The notes: generated from the letters alone by a model not told the origin. A stretch of 64,000 bases of DNA from Streptomyces longispororuber (GCF_024448165.1 NZ_JAMOLN010000011.1:21823-85822); one strand, 5' to 3'. Shown: positions 1 through 8,754, counted from the first letter of the stretch. Numbers and translations: made by a program.

Positions 1-636
1 AGCGGCGGCGAGGGCGCACGCGGCATCACGGCGTTCCTGGTGCCGGGTGACGCCGAGGGGCTGAGCGCGGCGGCGCCGGAGAAGAAGATGGGCATGAAGG
101 GCTCGCCCACCGCCCAGGTTCACTTCGACGGGGTGCGGATCAGCGACGCGCGGCGCATCGGGGACGAGGGGCAGGGCTTCCAGATCGCCCTCTCCGCGCT
201 CGACTCGGGACGGCTCGGCATCGCGGCCTGCGCGATCGGCGTGGCGCAGGCGGCGCTCGACGCGGCCGTGGCGTACGCGAAGGACCGGTCCCAGTTCGGC
301 CGCCCCATCGCCGATTTCCAGGGACTTCGCTTCATGCTCGCGGACATGGCGACGCAGATCGAGGCAGGGCGCGCCCTGTACCTGTCGGCGGCCCGGCTGC
401 GGGACGCGGGCCGGCCGTTCTCCAAGCAGGCGGCCATGGCGAAGCTGCTGTGCACCGATGCCGCGATGAAGGTCACCACGGACGCGGTGCAGGTCCTCGG
501 CGGGTACGGCTACACCGCGGACTTCCCCGTCGAGCGGTTCATGCGCGAGGCCAAGGTGCTGCAGATCGTCGAGGGCACCAATCAGATCCAGCGGATGGTC
601 ATCGCCCGTCACCTCGCGGGTCCGGAGACGCGCTGA
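1..636 (+). CDS. Acyl-CoA dehydrogenase, C-terminal part (5' end outside window)
   Basis: The frame is open from base 1, so the gene starts upstream of the window; about 211 C-terminal residues are present. Acyl-CoA dehydrogenases are FAD flavoproteins that introduce the alpha-beta double bond into acyl-CoA thioesters. The helical C-terminal domain is clear: a QVLGGYGYT segment, an ERFMREAK segment, and IVEGTNQIQ, whose Glu lies where the family's catalytic base is found. The end, RMVIARHLAG, is typical of short-chain or branched-chain enzymes. The substrate cannot be told from this fragment. The stop overlaps the tail of a convergent gene by 38 bases. Confidence 0.93.
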   Translation, partial: SGGEGARGITAFLVPGDAEGLSAAAPEKKMGMKGSPTAQVHFDGVRISDARRIGDEGQGFQIALSALDSGRLGIAACAIGVAQAALDAAVAYAKDRSQFGRPIADFQGLRFMLADMATQIEAGRALYLSAARLRDAGRPFSKQAAMAKLLCTDAAMKVTTDAVQVLGGYGYTADFPVERFMREAKVLQIVEGTNQIQRMVIARHLAGPETR

Positions 637-970
637 ACTGACCGGTGCGCACGGTGGGCGCCACGAGCCGCGCCCACTCCGGGTCGTGCCGACCCGGCAG
701 CGTCTTGCCGCGGTCGGCCCAGCTCGTGACCATGGCCCGGTAGATCGGCGGGTCGTGCGGCTGGAGCAGGGGCTGCTGCGGCTGCGGGTGAGCCTGGTGC
801 TGGGGGTGCGCGGGGTGCTGTGCGGGCTGCAGGGGCTGCGGGTGCGCCTGATGTTGTTGGTGCTGCGGATGCTGCTGGTGCTGCTGATGAACCGATTCTG
901 CGGCCACAGGTACGAGGATGCGCCTGCGCCGTCCGGTGGGCGCAGGGGCGGGTGTCTGCGTCGGGGTCAT
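599..970 (-). CDS. Small His/Gln/Pro-rich hypothetical protein with conserved-looking C-terminus
   Basis: This 123-residue protein starts at ATG 970. Residues 25-75 are low complexity, dominated by His, Gln and Pro in repeated HQ/HP/QP steps. The last 45 residues look ordered: PPIYRAMVTSWADRGKTLPG followed by RHDPEWARLV. I recall that type of ending from small actinomycete proteins of unknown function. The His-rich middle could bind metal or be a disordered linker. The gene runs convergently into the acyl-CoA dehydrogenase, with a 38-base overlap. No strong ribosome binding site is visible. A second minus-strand frame (609-1004) covers the same DNA, but its product is featureless and Ala/Pro-rich, so I prefer this one. 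Confidence 0.5.
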   Translation of the reverse strand: MTPTQTPAPAPTGRRRRILVPVAAESVHQQHQQHPQHQQHQAHPQPLQPAQHPAHPQHQAHPQPQQPLLQPHDPPIYRAMVTSWADRGKTLPGRHDPEWARLVAPTVRTGQFSASPDPRGDGR

Positions 971-1087
971 GCCAGGTCAACGGGCGGGCGACGGAGCAGG
1001 TCACCGGTCGACGGATTCGAGCGTCAGTTCAGGACATAACCGTGCGCCGGGTCCGACCCGTCGAACATCTGGTCAGTACCGACGAGC

Positions 1088-1100
1088 TGACGTACCGTCA
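1088..1100. promoter_or_regulatory. Palindromic operator-like site TGACG-N3-CGTCA
   Basis: TGACG TAC CGTCA is a perfect palindrome around three bases. It lies about 70 bases before the start of the CrtC-like/phosphotransferase operon. A longer version of the same motif is found at 51090-51106, before the DUF35/thiolase operon. Such sites are typical of TetR-family regulators of acyl-CoA metabolism; the regulator is not in the window. Confidence 0.4.
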
Positions 1101-1168
1101 ACTCCGCCGCCGGGCAGGCCGTACCCCTCCGGGCGACGTCAACTGCCGTGCGCGCAGGGAGGATTGCT

Positions 1169-2296
1169 GTGGCCGACGACGACCGTCCCGTGGCGTTCGA
1201 CGAGTACCCCGTGCACCAGGTGCCGCTGTCGATGAAGCACGTCGCGACGAGCGACCGCAACGCCTACGACCGCTGCATCTTCCACCTCTTCGACCCGGCC
1301 GGAGAGTTCCTCCTCATCCTCGGCCTGGGCGTCTACCCGAACCTCGGCGTGATCGACGCCTACGCCACCCTGCGCGTCGGCGACACCCTGCACGCCGCCC
1401 GCGCCTCGGACGCCCTGAGCGACGACAGCCGTACGCGGATGGAGGCCGGCCCGCTCCGCATCCACGTCGAGCGCCCGCTGAAGGACTTCGTCCTGACCTG
1501 CGCCGCCGACCCGGACGACCCCGACGGACTCGCGTACGAGATCCACTGGAGCGCCGACTTCCCCGCCCTGTGGGAACCGCACCACACCCAGCGCAGGGGC
1601 GGGCGCCTCATCTTGGAGGGCAAGCGGTTCGTGCAGGCGGGGCGGTGCGACGGCCGGCTGCGCATCGGCGGCCGGGAGATCGAGGTGAGCGGCTGGACCG
1701 GGACCCGGGACCGGAGCTGGGGGGTGCGGCCGGTGCCCGGCGAGGAGGGCGGCCGCCTCGCCCAGGAGCACCCGACCGAGGGCTTCCACTGGATCTGGGC
1801 GCCGGTCCGCTTCGACGACCGCTTCCTGATGGTCGTCACCCAGGAGGACGCCGACGGCTTCCGCACCCTCAACGACGCCACGCTCGTCCGCGAGGGCCAC
1901 CGCGACCGCCAACTCGGCTGGCCCCGGGCCGACATCACCTACCGCCCCGGCACCCGCCACCCCGAGAGCGCGGTCATCCACCTGACCGATCCGGCCGACG
2001 GCAAACCGCTCGAACTCGGCGTGGAGATCCTCGCCTCCTCGCCCCTCGCGGTCGGCGCCGGCTATCCGCCGGCCGACGACTGGCAGCACGGCACCTGGCA
2101 GGGCCACGGCTGGACCGACCGCCGCAGCTACGACCTCTCCGACCCCTCGGCGCATCCCCTGGCCGCGTACGGAGTCATCGACCACGCGGCCCGCTTCACC
2201 CTCGACGGGCAGGTCGGGCACGGCATCTTCGAGCACGGCAGCTTCGGCCGCCACGACCCGAGCGGCTTCACCGGCTTCGGCTCCGTGGCGCCCTGA
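1169..2296 (+). CDS. CrtC-like/lipocalin-type conserved protein of lipid-catabolism operons
   Basis: The start chosen is GTG 1169, because AGGGAGG at 1156-1162 is well placed for it; GTG 1148 lies upstream of that Shine-Dalgarno sequence. The product is 375 residues with no signal peptide or membrane segment. It has a beta-rich look with many Trp/Gly/Asp turns (WSADFPALWEPHH, TGTRDRSWGVRP, GFHWIWAPVRF). This resembles the hydroxyneurosporene-synthase (CrtC)/AttH-like fold proteins that sit next to acyl-CoA dehydrogenases and phosphotransferases in actinomycete lipid or steroid clusters. No activity can be assigned. The next gene starts 27 bases downstream, so the two are probably co-transcribed. 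Confidence 0.72.
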   Translation: MADDDRPVAFDEYPVHQVPLSMKHVATSDRNAYDRCIFHLFDPAGEFLLILGLGVYPNLGVIDAYATLRVGDTLHAARASDALSDDSRTRMEAGPLRIHVERPLKDFVLTCAADPDDPDGLAYEIHWSADFPALWEPHHTQRRGGRLILEGKRFVQAGRCDGRLRIGGREIEVSGWTGTRDRSWGVRPVPGEEGGRLAQEHPTEGFHWIWAPVRFDDRFLMVVTQEDADGFRTLNDATLVREGHRDRQLGWPRADITYRPGTRHPESAVIHLTDPADGKPLELGVEILASSPLAVGAGYPPADDWQHGTWQGHGWTDRRSYDLSDPSAHPLAAYGVIDHAARFTLDGQVGHGIFEHGSFGRHDPSGFTGFGSVAP

Positions 2297-2323
2297 CCGC
2301 CGCTCACGGAAGGGGAGTCACTG

Positions 2324-3427
2324 ATGGCGACAGCACCACGCCCCCGCACCAGCACCCGCGAGCCCGAGGAGATCGCCCAGCGGCTCACCGCCTGGCTGGG
2401 CCGCACGCTGCCCGGCGCGAAGGCGGTCGACGTCACCGTGCCCGAGTCCAACGGCATGTCGAGCGAGACCCTCCTCTTCGACATCGAGCACCCCCGGGCA
2501 CCCGTGCGCGCCTGCGCGTTGCGGCTCGCCGCCGACCCGTCCGCGTACACCATCTTCCCCGTCTACGACATGCCGCGGCAGTACCGCACGATGCGCCTGG
2601 CCGCCGAGCGCACCGGCATCCCGGTGCCGCGCGTGCTGTGGTTGGAGGAGGACCACGGACCGCTCGGCGCGCCCTTCTTCGTCATGGAGCGGGTGGCCGG
2701 CCGGGTGCCGCCCGACGTCATGCCGTACACGTACGAGGGCAACTGGCTGCACGCCGCGACCGACGCCGAACGGGAGCGACTGGAGGGCGCGAGCATCGGC
2801 GTCCTCGCCCGGCTGCACGACGGCGTGCCGGCGGCCGAGGCGGACTTCCTCGCGCTGCCGGGCGACGGCAGCCCGCTGCGCCGCCACGTCGAGGCCCAAC
2901 GCGCCTACTACGCCTGGGTCGTCGACCGCCGCCCGCGCTCGCCGCTCATCGAGAGCGCCTTCGACCGGCTGGAGGAACTCTGGCCGCGCGACGAGGGCGA
3001 CGCCGTCCTCAACTGGGGAGACGCCCGGATCGGCAACATCATCTACGACGGCTTCGCGCCGGCCGCCGTCCTCGACTGGGAGATGGCGGCGCTCGCCCCG
3101 CGCGAGGTCGACCTCGGCTGGACCGTCTATCTGCACCGCTTCTTCCAGGACCTGACCGAGAGTTTCGGCCAGAGCGGCCTGCCGGACTTCCTGCGCCGCG
3201 ACCGCGTCGAGGCCCGCTACGCCGAACTCACCGGCCACACCCCGCGCGACATGGACTTCCACACGCTCTACGCGGCCCTGCGGCACGCCGTCGTCATGCT
3301 CCGGGTCGCCTACCGCCAGGCGCACTTCGGCGAGGTCGCCGTGCCGGCGGATCCGGACACACTGATCCTGCACCACGGCAGCCTGCGGGCCATGGTGCAG
3401 GGCAGTTACTGGGACGACCTGGCCTGA
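2324..3427 (+). CDS. FadE-associated APH-family phosphotransferase
   Basis: The product is 367 residues, starting at ATG 2324 after GGAAGGGGAG. It has the aminoglycoside/choline kinase fold. The catalytic loop reads NWGDARIGN, near residue 228, in place of the usual HGDxxxxN; the metal-binding Asp follows in VLDWEMAALA. The W-G-D-A-R-x-G-N form is characteristic of the branch found beside acyl-CoA dehydrogenases (ACAD10-like, FadE36-type). Those proteins are thought to phosphorylate hydroxyacyl substrates rather than antibiotics. It follows the CrtC-like gene in one operon. Resistance to aminoglycosides should not be inferred. Confidence 0.85.
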   Translation: MATAPRPRTSTREPEEIAQRLTAWLGRTLPGAKAVDVTVPESNGMSSETLLFDIEHPRAPVRACALRLAADPSAYTIFPVYDMPRQYRTMRLAAERTGIPVPRVLWLEEDHGPLGAPFFVMERVAGRVPPDVMPYTYEGNWLHAATDAERERLEGASIGVLARLHDGVPAAEADFLALPGDGSPLRRHVEAQRAYYAWVVDRRPRSPLIESAFDRLEELWPRDEGDAVLNWGDARIGNIIYDGFAPAAVLDWEMAALAPREVDLGWTVYLHRFFQDLTESFGQSGLPDFLRRDRVEARYAELTGHTPRDMDFHTLYAALRHAVVMLRVAYRQAHFGEVAVPADPDTLILHHGSLRAMVQGSYWDDLA

Positions 3428-3436
3428 GCGGCCGGG

Positions 3437-3880
3437 TCAGGCGGCGCGGCGGGAGGGCTGCTCCGGCACCCGGAAGGGGCGCGAGGCGGGGCCGCCGACG
3501 TGCGAGAAGGGCTGGGTGCGCCAGTCGAGTCCCTGAGGGAGCGTCAACAGCAGCGAGGTGTCCTGCTCCTGAGCGCCCGTCACCTCGTCGGCGGGCCGGG
3601 CGTCATCGGCCGAGCGGCCGGTGCCCGCGCACACGGTCAGCCCGAACGGGTTCCAGGGCGTGGCGCACAGCGCGTGCTCGGGCAGCACGTCCTCGTCCGC
3701 CAGGAGCGCGATCGGCTGGGCGCAGTCCGGGCAGATCACCCGGTACATCTCGAAGGTGTCGTACGCGTCGGTGTCGTCCCCGTCGAAGGCGTCGGGTTCG
3801 ACGCCCTCCGGCTGGGGCTCGACGACCGTCTGCTTGCGGGTACGCGCGGCAGGGCGTCCGGGACGCTTCACACTCTGCAT
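3437..3880 (-). CDS. Conserved hypothetical protein with Cys-rich centre
   Basis: ATG 3880 is preceded on the minus strand by GGGGGA at good spacing, giving 147 residues; the longer frame to 4018 lacks a ribosome site. The N-terminus is basic (SVKRPGRPAARTRKQ) and is followed by an acidic stretch rich in Asp. The centre has CPDC, then two further Cys (ALCATPWNPF, TVCAGTG), so one metal site is possible. No family name is recognised. It converges on the phosphotransferase gene with a 9-base gap. The region looks like stable Streptomyces core DNA. Confidence 0.65.
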   Translation of the reverse strand: MQSVKRPGRPAARTRKQTVVEPQPEGVEPDAFDGDDTDAYDTFEMYRVICPDCAQPIALLADEDVLPEHALCATPWNPFGLTVCAGTGRSADDARPADEVTGAQEQDTSLLLTLPQGLDWRTQPFSHVGGPASRPFRVPEQPSRRAA

Positions 3881-4126
3881 GGGATTCTCCCCCTCGGGTG
3901 GGCCGGCCGCGGATGTCCATGGGGTGCGGCCTCGACCACAGCAAGCACTTCCCGCCCCGTCCTCGGGGTAATCGCCGCATGCCGGTGGACACGGCCCGAA
4001 GGGTGTGGCGTTCGTCACATGCCGATTGCAGGTGCCGGGGACGCGGTAGGCGTAACGCCCGCATCCTGCCTTCTCCCGCGTCGCTCAGGTATCCGGGGGG
4101 ATCAAGGGACCGGTAGGTTCGACGCC

Positions 4127-4567
4127 ATGGAGGAGCTCGACCGACAGATTGTGCAGCTGCTCGTCAAGGACGGGCGGATGAGCTACACCGACCTGGGCAA
4201 GGCCACGGGCCTGTCCACGTCGGCCGTGCACCAGCGGGTGCGCCGCCTCGAGCAGCGCGGCGTGATCCGTGGCTACGCCGCGGTCGTCGACCCCGAGGCG
4301 GTCGGCCTGCCGCTCACCGCGTTCATCTCGGTGAAGCCGTTCGACCCGAGCGCCCCCGACGACATCGCGGAACGCCTCGCGGGCGTCCCCGAGATCGAGG
4401 CGTGCCACAGCGTGGCGGGCGACGAGAACTACATCCTGAAGGTGCGGGTCGAGACCCCGCACGAACTGGAGAACCTCCTGGCCCGGGTCCGCTCCCTGGC
4501 CGGCGTCTCGACCCGCACGACGGTGGTCCTCTCCACCCCGTACGAGGCCCGCCCGCCGCGCATCTGA
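4127..4567 (+). CDS. Lrp/AsnC-family transcriptional regulator
   Basis: 146 residues from ATG 4127 (MEELDRQIVQLLVKDGRMSY). The N-terminal winged helix-turn-helix (residues 1-60) includes the recognition helix LSTSAVHQRVRRLEQRG. The C-terminal RAM domain (65-140) has the usual LxxxpeVexchxVaGdxnyil pattern, here GVPEIEACHSVAGDENYIL. Members sense amino acids and act as dimers or octamers. TAGGTT at 4114-4119 lies seven bases before the ATG, which suggests a leaderless mRNA. No matching target gene is evident next to it. Confidence 0.93.
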   Translation: MEELDRQIVQLLVKDGRMSYTDLGKATGLSTSAVHQRVRRLEQRGVIRGYAAVVDPEAVGLPLTAFISVKPFDPSAPDDIAERLAGVPEIEACHSVAGDENYILKVRVETPHELENLLARVRSLAGVSTRTTVVLSTPYEARPPRI

Positions 4568-4671
4568 TCACCGGGCGCCTGCCCGCGGCCCGGGCGCGGT
4601 GATTCCGGCGTCCGGCGACAAAAGGGACCCCGGCCACGGGGCGGCGGTCGGGGCACGGGAAACTGGTCAGC

Positions 4672-6285
4672 ATGAGCACGCCCCCCAGCACCCGTACCGT
4701 CCTCCTGCGACGCGGCGAGGTCCACAGCCCCGCCGACCCCTTCGCCACCGCCATGGTCGTGGAGGCAGGACACGTCGCCTGGGTCGGCTCGGAAGGCGCG
4801 GCGGACGCGTTCGCGGACGGCGTGGACGAAGTCGTCGACCTCGACGGGGCCCTGGTCACCCCGGCGTTCACCGACGCCCACGTGCACACCACGTCGACCG
4901 GCCTGGCCCTCACCGGACTCGACCTCACGACCGCGCGCACCCCGGCCGAAGCCCTCGCCCTCGTACGGAACCACGCCGCGTCCCGCCCCACCGACGGAGT
5001 CCTCCTCGGGCACGGCTGGGACGCCGCCCGCTGGCCCGGCCACCAGCCCCTCACCCGTACCCAGCTCGACGAGGCCACCGGCGGCCGCCCGGTCTACCTC
5101 TCCCGGATCGACGTGCACTCCGCCGCCGTGAGCACGGCCCTCCTCGACCTCGTCCCCGGCGTCACCTCCCGCCCCGGGTACGACCCCGAGGGCCCCCTCA
5201 CCCGCGACGCCCACCACGCCGTCCGCGCGGCGGCCCTCGCCGCGGTCGGCCCGCAGCAGCGCGTCGAGGCCCAGCGCGCGGCCCTGCGGCACGCCGCCTC
5301 CCTCGGCATCGGCTCCGTCCACGAGTGCGGCGGCCCCGACATCTCCTCCGAGGACGACTTCACCGGCCTCCTCGACCTCGCCCGCTCCGAGCCCGGCCCC
5401 CGCGTCATCGGCTACTGGGCCGACCGCGACATCGAGCGCGCCCGCGCCCTCGGTGCGCTCGGCGCCGCGGGCGACCTCTTCGTTGACGGCTCCCTCGGCT
5501 CCCACACGGCCTGTCTGCACGCGCCGTACGCCGACGCCCCGCACACCGGCACCGGCTACCTGACCGCGGAGGAGGTCGCCGCCCACGTCACCGCGTGCAC
5601 GGAGGCGGGTCTGCAGGCCGGGTTCCACGCCATCGGGGACGCCGCCGTGACCGCGGTGGTCGACGGGATGCGCGCCGCCGCCGAGAAGGTCGGCCTGGCC
5701 CGCGTCCGCGCGGCCCGGCACCGCGTCGAGCACGCCGAGATGCTCACCCCCGAAACCGTCGCCGCCTTCGCCGAGTTCGGCCTCACGGCCTCCGTGCAGC
5801 CCGCGTTCGACGCGCTCTGGGGCGGCGAGGACGGCATGTACGCCGACCGGCTCGGGGCCGAGCGGGCGCGCACCCTCAACCCGTACGCCGCCCTCCTGAA
5901 GGCCGGTGTACCGCTCGCCTTCGGCTCCGACAGCCCGGTCACCCCGCTCGACCCGTGGGGCACCGTCCGCGCCGCCGCCTTCCACCGGACCCCCGAACAC
6001 CGGGTCTCCGTCCGCGCCGCGTTCACCGCCCACACCCGCGGCGGCTGGCGCGCCGTCGGCCGCGACGACGCCGGCATCCTCGTCCCCGGCGCCCCCGCCG
6101 ACTACGCCGTGTGGCGCACGGACGAGCTGATCGTGCAGGCGCCGGACGACCGCGTGGCCCGCTGGTCGACCGACCCGCGCTCCGGGACCCCGGGCCTGCC
6201 GGACCTCACGCCGGGCGCCCAACTCCCCGTCTGCCTAAGGACGGTGGTCTTCGGACAGACGGTCTTCGTACGGCCGGACGAGTGA
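4672..6285 (+). CDS. Metal-dependent amidohydrolase, YtcJ-like
   Basis: 537 residues, the usual length for the YtcJ/AHS family of zinc amidohydrolases. Motifs in order: DAHVHTT near residue 67 (the HxH metal pair), GFHAIGDAAV, HRVEHAEML, and FGSDSPVTPLDPW near residue 423 with the metal Asp. The C-terminal part closes the composite beta-sandwich domain (PGAPADYAVW). The natural substrate is not predictable; some relatives act on N-acyl compounds or exoenzyme-type amides. It is transcribed alone after the Lrp gene and is followed by a long gene-free stretch. Confidence 0.88.
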   Translation: MSTPPSTRTVLLRRGEVHSPADPFATAMVVEAGHVAWVGSEGAADAFADGVDEVVDLDGALVTPAFTDAHVHTTSTGLALTGLDLTTARTPAEALALVRNHAASRPTDGVLLGHGWDAARWPGHQPLTRTQLDEATGGRPVYLSRIDVHSAAVSTALLDLVPGVTSRPGYDPEGPLTRDAHHAVRAAALAAVGPQQRVEAQRAALRHAASLGIGSVHECGGPDISSEDDFTGLLDLARSEPGPRVIGYWADRDIERARALGALGAAGDLFVDGSLGSHTACLHAPYADAPHTGTGYLTAEEVAAHVTACTEAGLQAGFHAIGDAAVTAVVDGMRAAAEKVGLARVRAARHRVEHAEMLTPETVAAFAEFGLTASVQPAFDALWGGEDGMYADRLGAERARTLNPYAALLKAGVPLAFGSDSPVTPLDPWGTVRAAAFHRTPEHRVSVRAAFTAHTRGGWRAVGRDDAGILVPGAPADYAVWRTDELIVQAPDDRVARWSTDPRSGTPGLPDLTPGAQLPVCLRTVVFGQTVFVRPDE

Positions 6286-6795
6286 TGTACCGGGGCGGCG
6301 CGCACCGGATCCGGGACCCGCACCGTCCCGTACGACCTGCGAATCCTCCGCCCTGACCAGGCCAGTTCACGAAGAGCCCCAGGTCAAACGACTGTTGACA
6401 GAACGCGGCGGTCGACGGGTAGGTTCGGCCGGGTCCACCACCTCCAGGCACGACCGGGGAAGTCCACGCAGTCGTCGAACGCAGCTGGGTCAGGGGGTGG
6501 TGCGCCGCACCGGCGCACCACCGCTGGGAGCCAGGCCCAGCGCCCGCGCCACGGGGCGCTGGAACGTTCCGGCCGGCCGTGCCAGGTGCGACCCGGGTGG
6601 GGCCCGGGCGTTCAGTAGACAACGGCTTTCGGTCGACCCGCAGCCAGCGGGCCCCAGGTCGGCCCGAAGGACGCCCGGCCCCGATCCGCAGTACCCCGTG
6701 CCCCCTCACCCGCCTACAGCAGGGCGCCTTATCGGCGTGAACTGCCGTGCTCGCTATGGTGGTCCCCTTGTGCACGGAAGTTATAAGGGGAAGCT
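6286..6795 (+). other. Gene-free stretch with one promoter-like pair
   Basis: No convincing gene is seen in these 510 bases. TTGACA at 6395-6400 is followed after 19 bases by TAGGTT at 6420-6425, a slightly long but plausible vegetative promoter pair pointing right. It is some 370 bases from the next start, so a long leader or a small RNA is possible. A TATGGT box lies about 40 bases before the ppm start. Confidence 0.3.
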
Positions 6796-7581
6796 GTGAG
6801 CGACGGCGGTGGGCGGAAGTTCGGCCCTCTGGGTACGGCCTTGGTGATCATTCCGACCTATGACGAGGCGGAGAACATCACGTCCATCGTGGGCCGCGTC
6901 CGGGCGGCCGTGCCCGAGGCGCACGTGCTGGTCGCCGACGACAACAGCCCCGACGGCACGGGCAAGCTCGCCGACGAGCTGGCCGCGGCCGACGAGCAGG
7001 TGCACGTCCTGCACCGCACCGGCAAGGAAGGGCTCGGCGCCGCCTACCTCGCGGGCTTCGCCTGGGGCATGGAGCACGACTACGGCGTGCTGATCGAGAT
7101 GGACGCCGACGGCTCCCACCAGCCGGAGGAGCTGCCCCGGCTGCTCACCGCGCTCAAGGGCGCCGACCTGGTGCTCGGATCGCGCTGGGTGCCGGGCGGC
7201 CGGGTCGTGAACTGGCCCAAGTCCCGCGAGTTCCTCTCCCGCGGCGGCTCCACCTACTCACGCCTCCTCCTGGACGTCCCGATCCGCGACGTCACCGGCG
7301 GCTTCCGCGCCTTCCGCCGCGAGACCCTGGAAGGACTGGGGCTCGGCGAGGTCGCCTCCCAGGGCTACTGCTTCCAGGTCGACCTCGCCCGCCGCGCCGT
7401 CAAGGCCGGCTATCACGTGGTCGAGGTCCCCATCACCTTCGTCGAGCGCGAGCTGGGCGACTCCAAGATGAGCAAGGACATCGTCGTGGAGGCCCTGTGG
7501 CGGGTCACCACGTGGGGCGTGGGGGAGCGGGTCGGCAAGGTCCTCGGCCGCCGGCCCGACGACCGCCGTGAGCGAACCTGA
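6796..7581 (+). CDS. ppm1: Polyprenol-monophosphomannose synthase (DPM1-type GT2)
   Basis: 261 residues from GTG 6796, after AAGGGGA. It transfers mannose from GDP-mannose to polyprenyl phosphate on the inner membrane face; the lipid-linked mannose feeds protein O-mannosylation. GT2 features in order: VIIPTYDEAENI, ADDNSPDGTG, the metal-binding EMDADGSHQP (DAD near residue 100), VLGSRWVPGG, DVTGGFRAFRRE, and the amphipathic ending FVERELGDSKMS. It lacks the membrane acyltransferase domain fused to mycobacterial Ppm1, as is usual in Streptomyces. fxsA follows. Confidence 0.92.
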   Translation: MSDGGGRKFGPLGTALVIIPTYDEAENITSIVGRVRAAVPEAHVLVADDNSPDGTGKLADELAAADEQVHVLHRTGKEGLGAAYLAGFAWGMEHDYGVLIEMDADGSHQPEELPRLLTALKGADLVLGSRWVPGGRVVNWPKSREFLSRGGSTYSRLLLDVPIRDVTGGFRAFRRETLEGLGLGEVASQGYCFQVDLARRAVKAGYHVVEVPITFVERELGDSKMSKDIVVEALWRVTTWGVGERVGKVLGRRPDDRRERT

Positions 7582-7627
7582 TCCCCTGCTTACGCCACGT
7601 GGACGCGCTCCCAGGCACACTGGAGGC

Positions 7628-8209
7628 ATGACCACTGGCACTCCGCCCCGCAAGCCTTCCGGCACCCGGCGATCCCGGGTCCGCACGTTCCTCCCGCTCG
7701 GCGTCGCCGCCTGGGTGGTCCTGGAGATCTGGCTGCTCACCATGGTGGCGGGAGCGGTCGGCGGGTTCACGCTCTTCCTGATCCTGCTGGCCGGCATCGT
7801 GCTCGGCGCCGTCGTGATCAAGGCGGCGGGCCGCCGGGCCTTCCAGAGCCTCAGCGAGACGCTGCAGCGGCAGCAGACGGGCTCCCTGACGCCCGGTGAG
7901 CCGGGCCGGCAGGGCAATGGCCTGCTGATGCTCGCGGGGCTGCTCCTGATGATCCCCGGGCTGATCTCGGACGCCCTGGGCCTGCTCCTGCTCGTCCCGC
8001 CGCTGCGCACGGCCCTGAGCCGGTACACGGAGCGGGCCATCGAGCGGAAGATGAGCACGCCGTCCCGGGGCACGTTCGCCGACGCGTTCCAGCAGGCCCG
8101 GATGCACCGCCCCGACGGCACGGTGATCCAGGGCGAGGTGATCCGGGAGGACGAGCGTCCGGGCGGCCACCGGGACGACTCGGACCCGCGCCCGCCGATC
8201 ATGCCGTGA
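7628..8209 (+). CDS. fxsA: FxsA-family membrane protein
   Basis: 193 residues from ATG 7628. GTG 7568, inside ppm, is open but has no ribosome site. Three hydrophobic segments match the FxsA family: residues about 15-35, 38-57 and 98-125 (GLLMLAGLLLMIPGLISDAL). The cytoplasmic tail is charged and ends in an Arg/Asp-rich run. In E. coli, FxsA suppresses F exclusion of phage T7; the role in Streptomyces is unknown. CACACT at 7616-7621, six bases before the ATG, may be a leaderless -10. The family is often linked to ppm and rbpA in Streptomyces. Confidence 0.9.
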   Translation: MTTGTPPRKPSGTRRSRVRTFLPLGVAAWVVLEIWLLTMVAGAVGGFTLFLILLAGIVLGAVVIKAAGRRAFQSLSETLQRQQTGSLTPGEPGRQGNGLLMLAGLLLMIPGLISDALGLLLLVPPLRTALSRYTERAIERKMSTPSRGTFADAFQQARMHRPDGTVIQGEVIREDERPGGHRDDSDPRPPIMP

Positions 8210-8234
8210 CGGTCGCGACGATCATGCCGTGACG
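8196..8234. repeat. 16-bp direct repeat at fxsA stop
   Basis: CGATCATGCCGTGACG occurs at 8196-8211 and again at 8219-8234. The first copy includes the fxsA stop codon. It looks like a small local duplication just before the terminator. Confidence 0.7.
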
Positions 8235-8243
8235 ATTCAGCAC

Positions 8244-8292
8244 AAACGGCTGGGGGCCGGACACACGATGTGTGTCCGGCCCCCAGCCGTTT
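8244..8292. terminator. Bidirectional terminator between fxsA and rbpA
   Basis: A perfect 23-bp inverted repeat: left arm 8244-8266, right arm 8270-8292, loop GAT. The arms begin AAACGGCTGGGGGCC and end in TTT. It separates two convergent genes and can serve both. Confidence 0.92.
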
Positions 8293-8318
8293 CGCTCACT
8301 GCTCTAGCCCCGCAGGGG

Positions 8319-8693
8319 TCATGCGGACTTGCGGCTGTCCCTCGGGTGGACCGCGATGTTCATCGCGCCCGAGCGCAGCACCGCCAGGCGCTCCTCAAGG
8401 ACCTCTTCGAGCTCCTCGCGGGTGCGCCGCTCCATCAGCATGTCCCAATGCGTACGGGCGGGCTTGGCCTTCTTCTCCTCAGGGCCGTCGCCGTCCACGA
8501 GAAGTGCCTGGGCCCCGCAGACCTTGCACTCCCACTCCGGCGGAATTTCGGCCTCCACCGAGAAGGGCATCTCAAAGCGGTGCCCCTTCTCGCATGCGTA
8601 CTCCACGGCCTGGCGCGGGGCCAGGTCGATGCCGCGGTCCGTCTCGTAGCTGGTCACTACGAGGCGCGTACCGCGAAGAGCTCGCTCACTCAT
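8319..8693 (-). CDS. rbpA: RNA polymerase-binding protein RbpA
   Basis: 124 residues, the standard Streptomyces length. RbpA binds the principal sigma factor HrdB and RNA polymerase, stabilises open complexes and confers basal rifampicin tolerance. The start MSERALRGTRLVVTSYETD is diagnostic. The core domain carries Cys34, His38, Cys56 and Cys59 (CEKGH ... CKVCG). The C-terminal basic linker and sigma-interacting helix (THWDMLMERRTREELEEVL) follow. The ATG has GGGAGG eight bases upstream, and a SigR promoter lies at 8755-8781. Confidence 0.98.
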   Translation of the reverse strand: MSERALRGTRLVVTSYETDRGIDLAPRQAVEYACEKGHRFEMPFSVEAEIPPEWECKVCGAQALLVDGDGPEEKKAKPARTHWDMLMERRTREELEEVLEERLAVLRSGAMNIAVHPRDSRKSA

Positions 8694-8754
8694 GAATCGT
8701 GCCTCCCGGGCTTGTCGCCCACAGGACAGGTGTCGCTGTCGTCGTCATCCGGTC

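Noticed and set aside
2324..3427. Aminoglycoside resistance gene
   Set aside because: The fold is shared, but the NWGDARIGN loop and operon context point to the acyl-CoA-associated branch.
820..4116. Very long plus-strand open frame
   Set aside because: It is a GC-rich shadow of the genes at 1169-3427; Arg/Pro/Ala-only composition and no ribosome site.
6395..6799. 134-codon plus-strand frame before ppm
   Set aside because: Starts inside a promoter-like pair, Arg/Pro-rich, no family-like segment.
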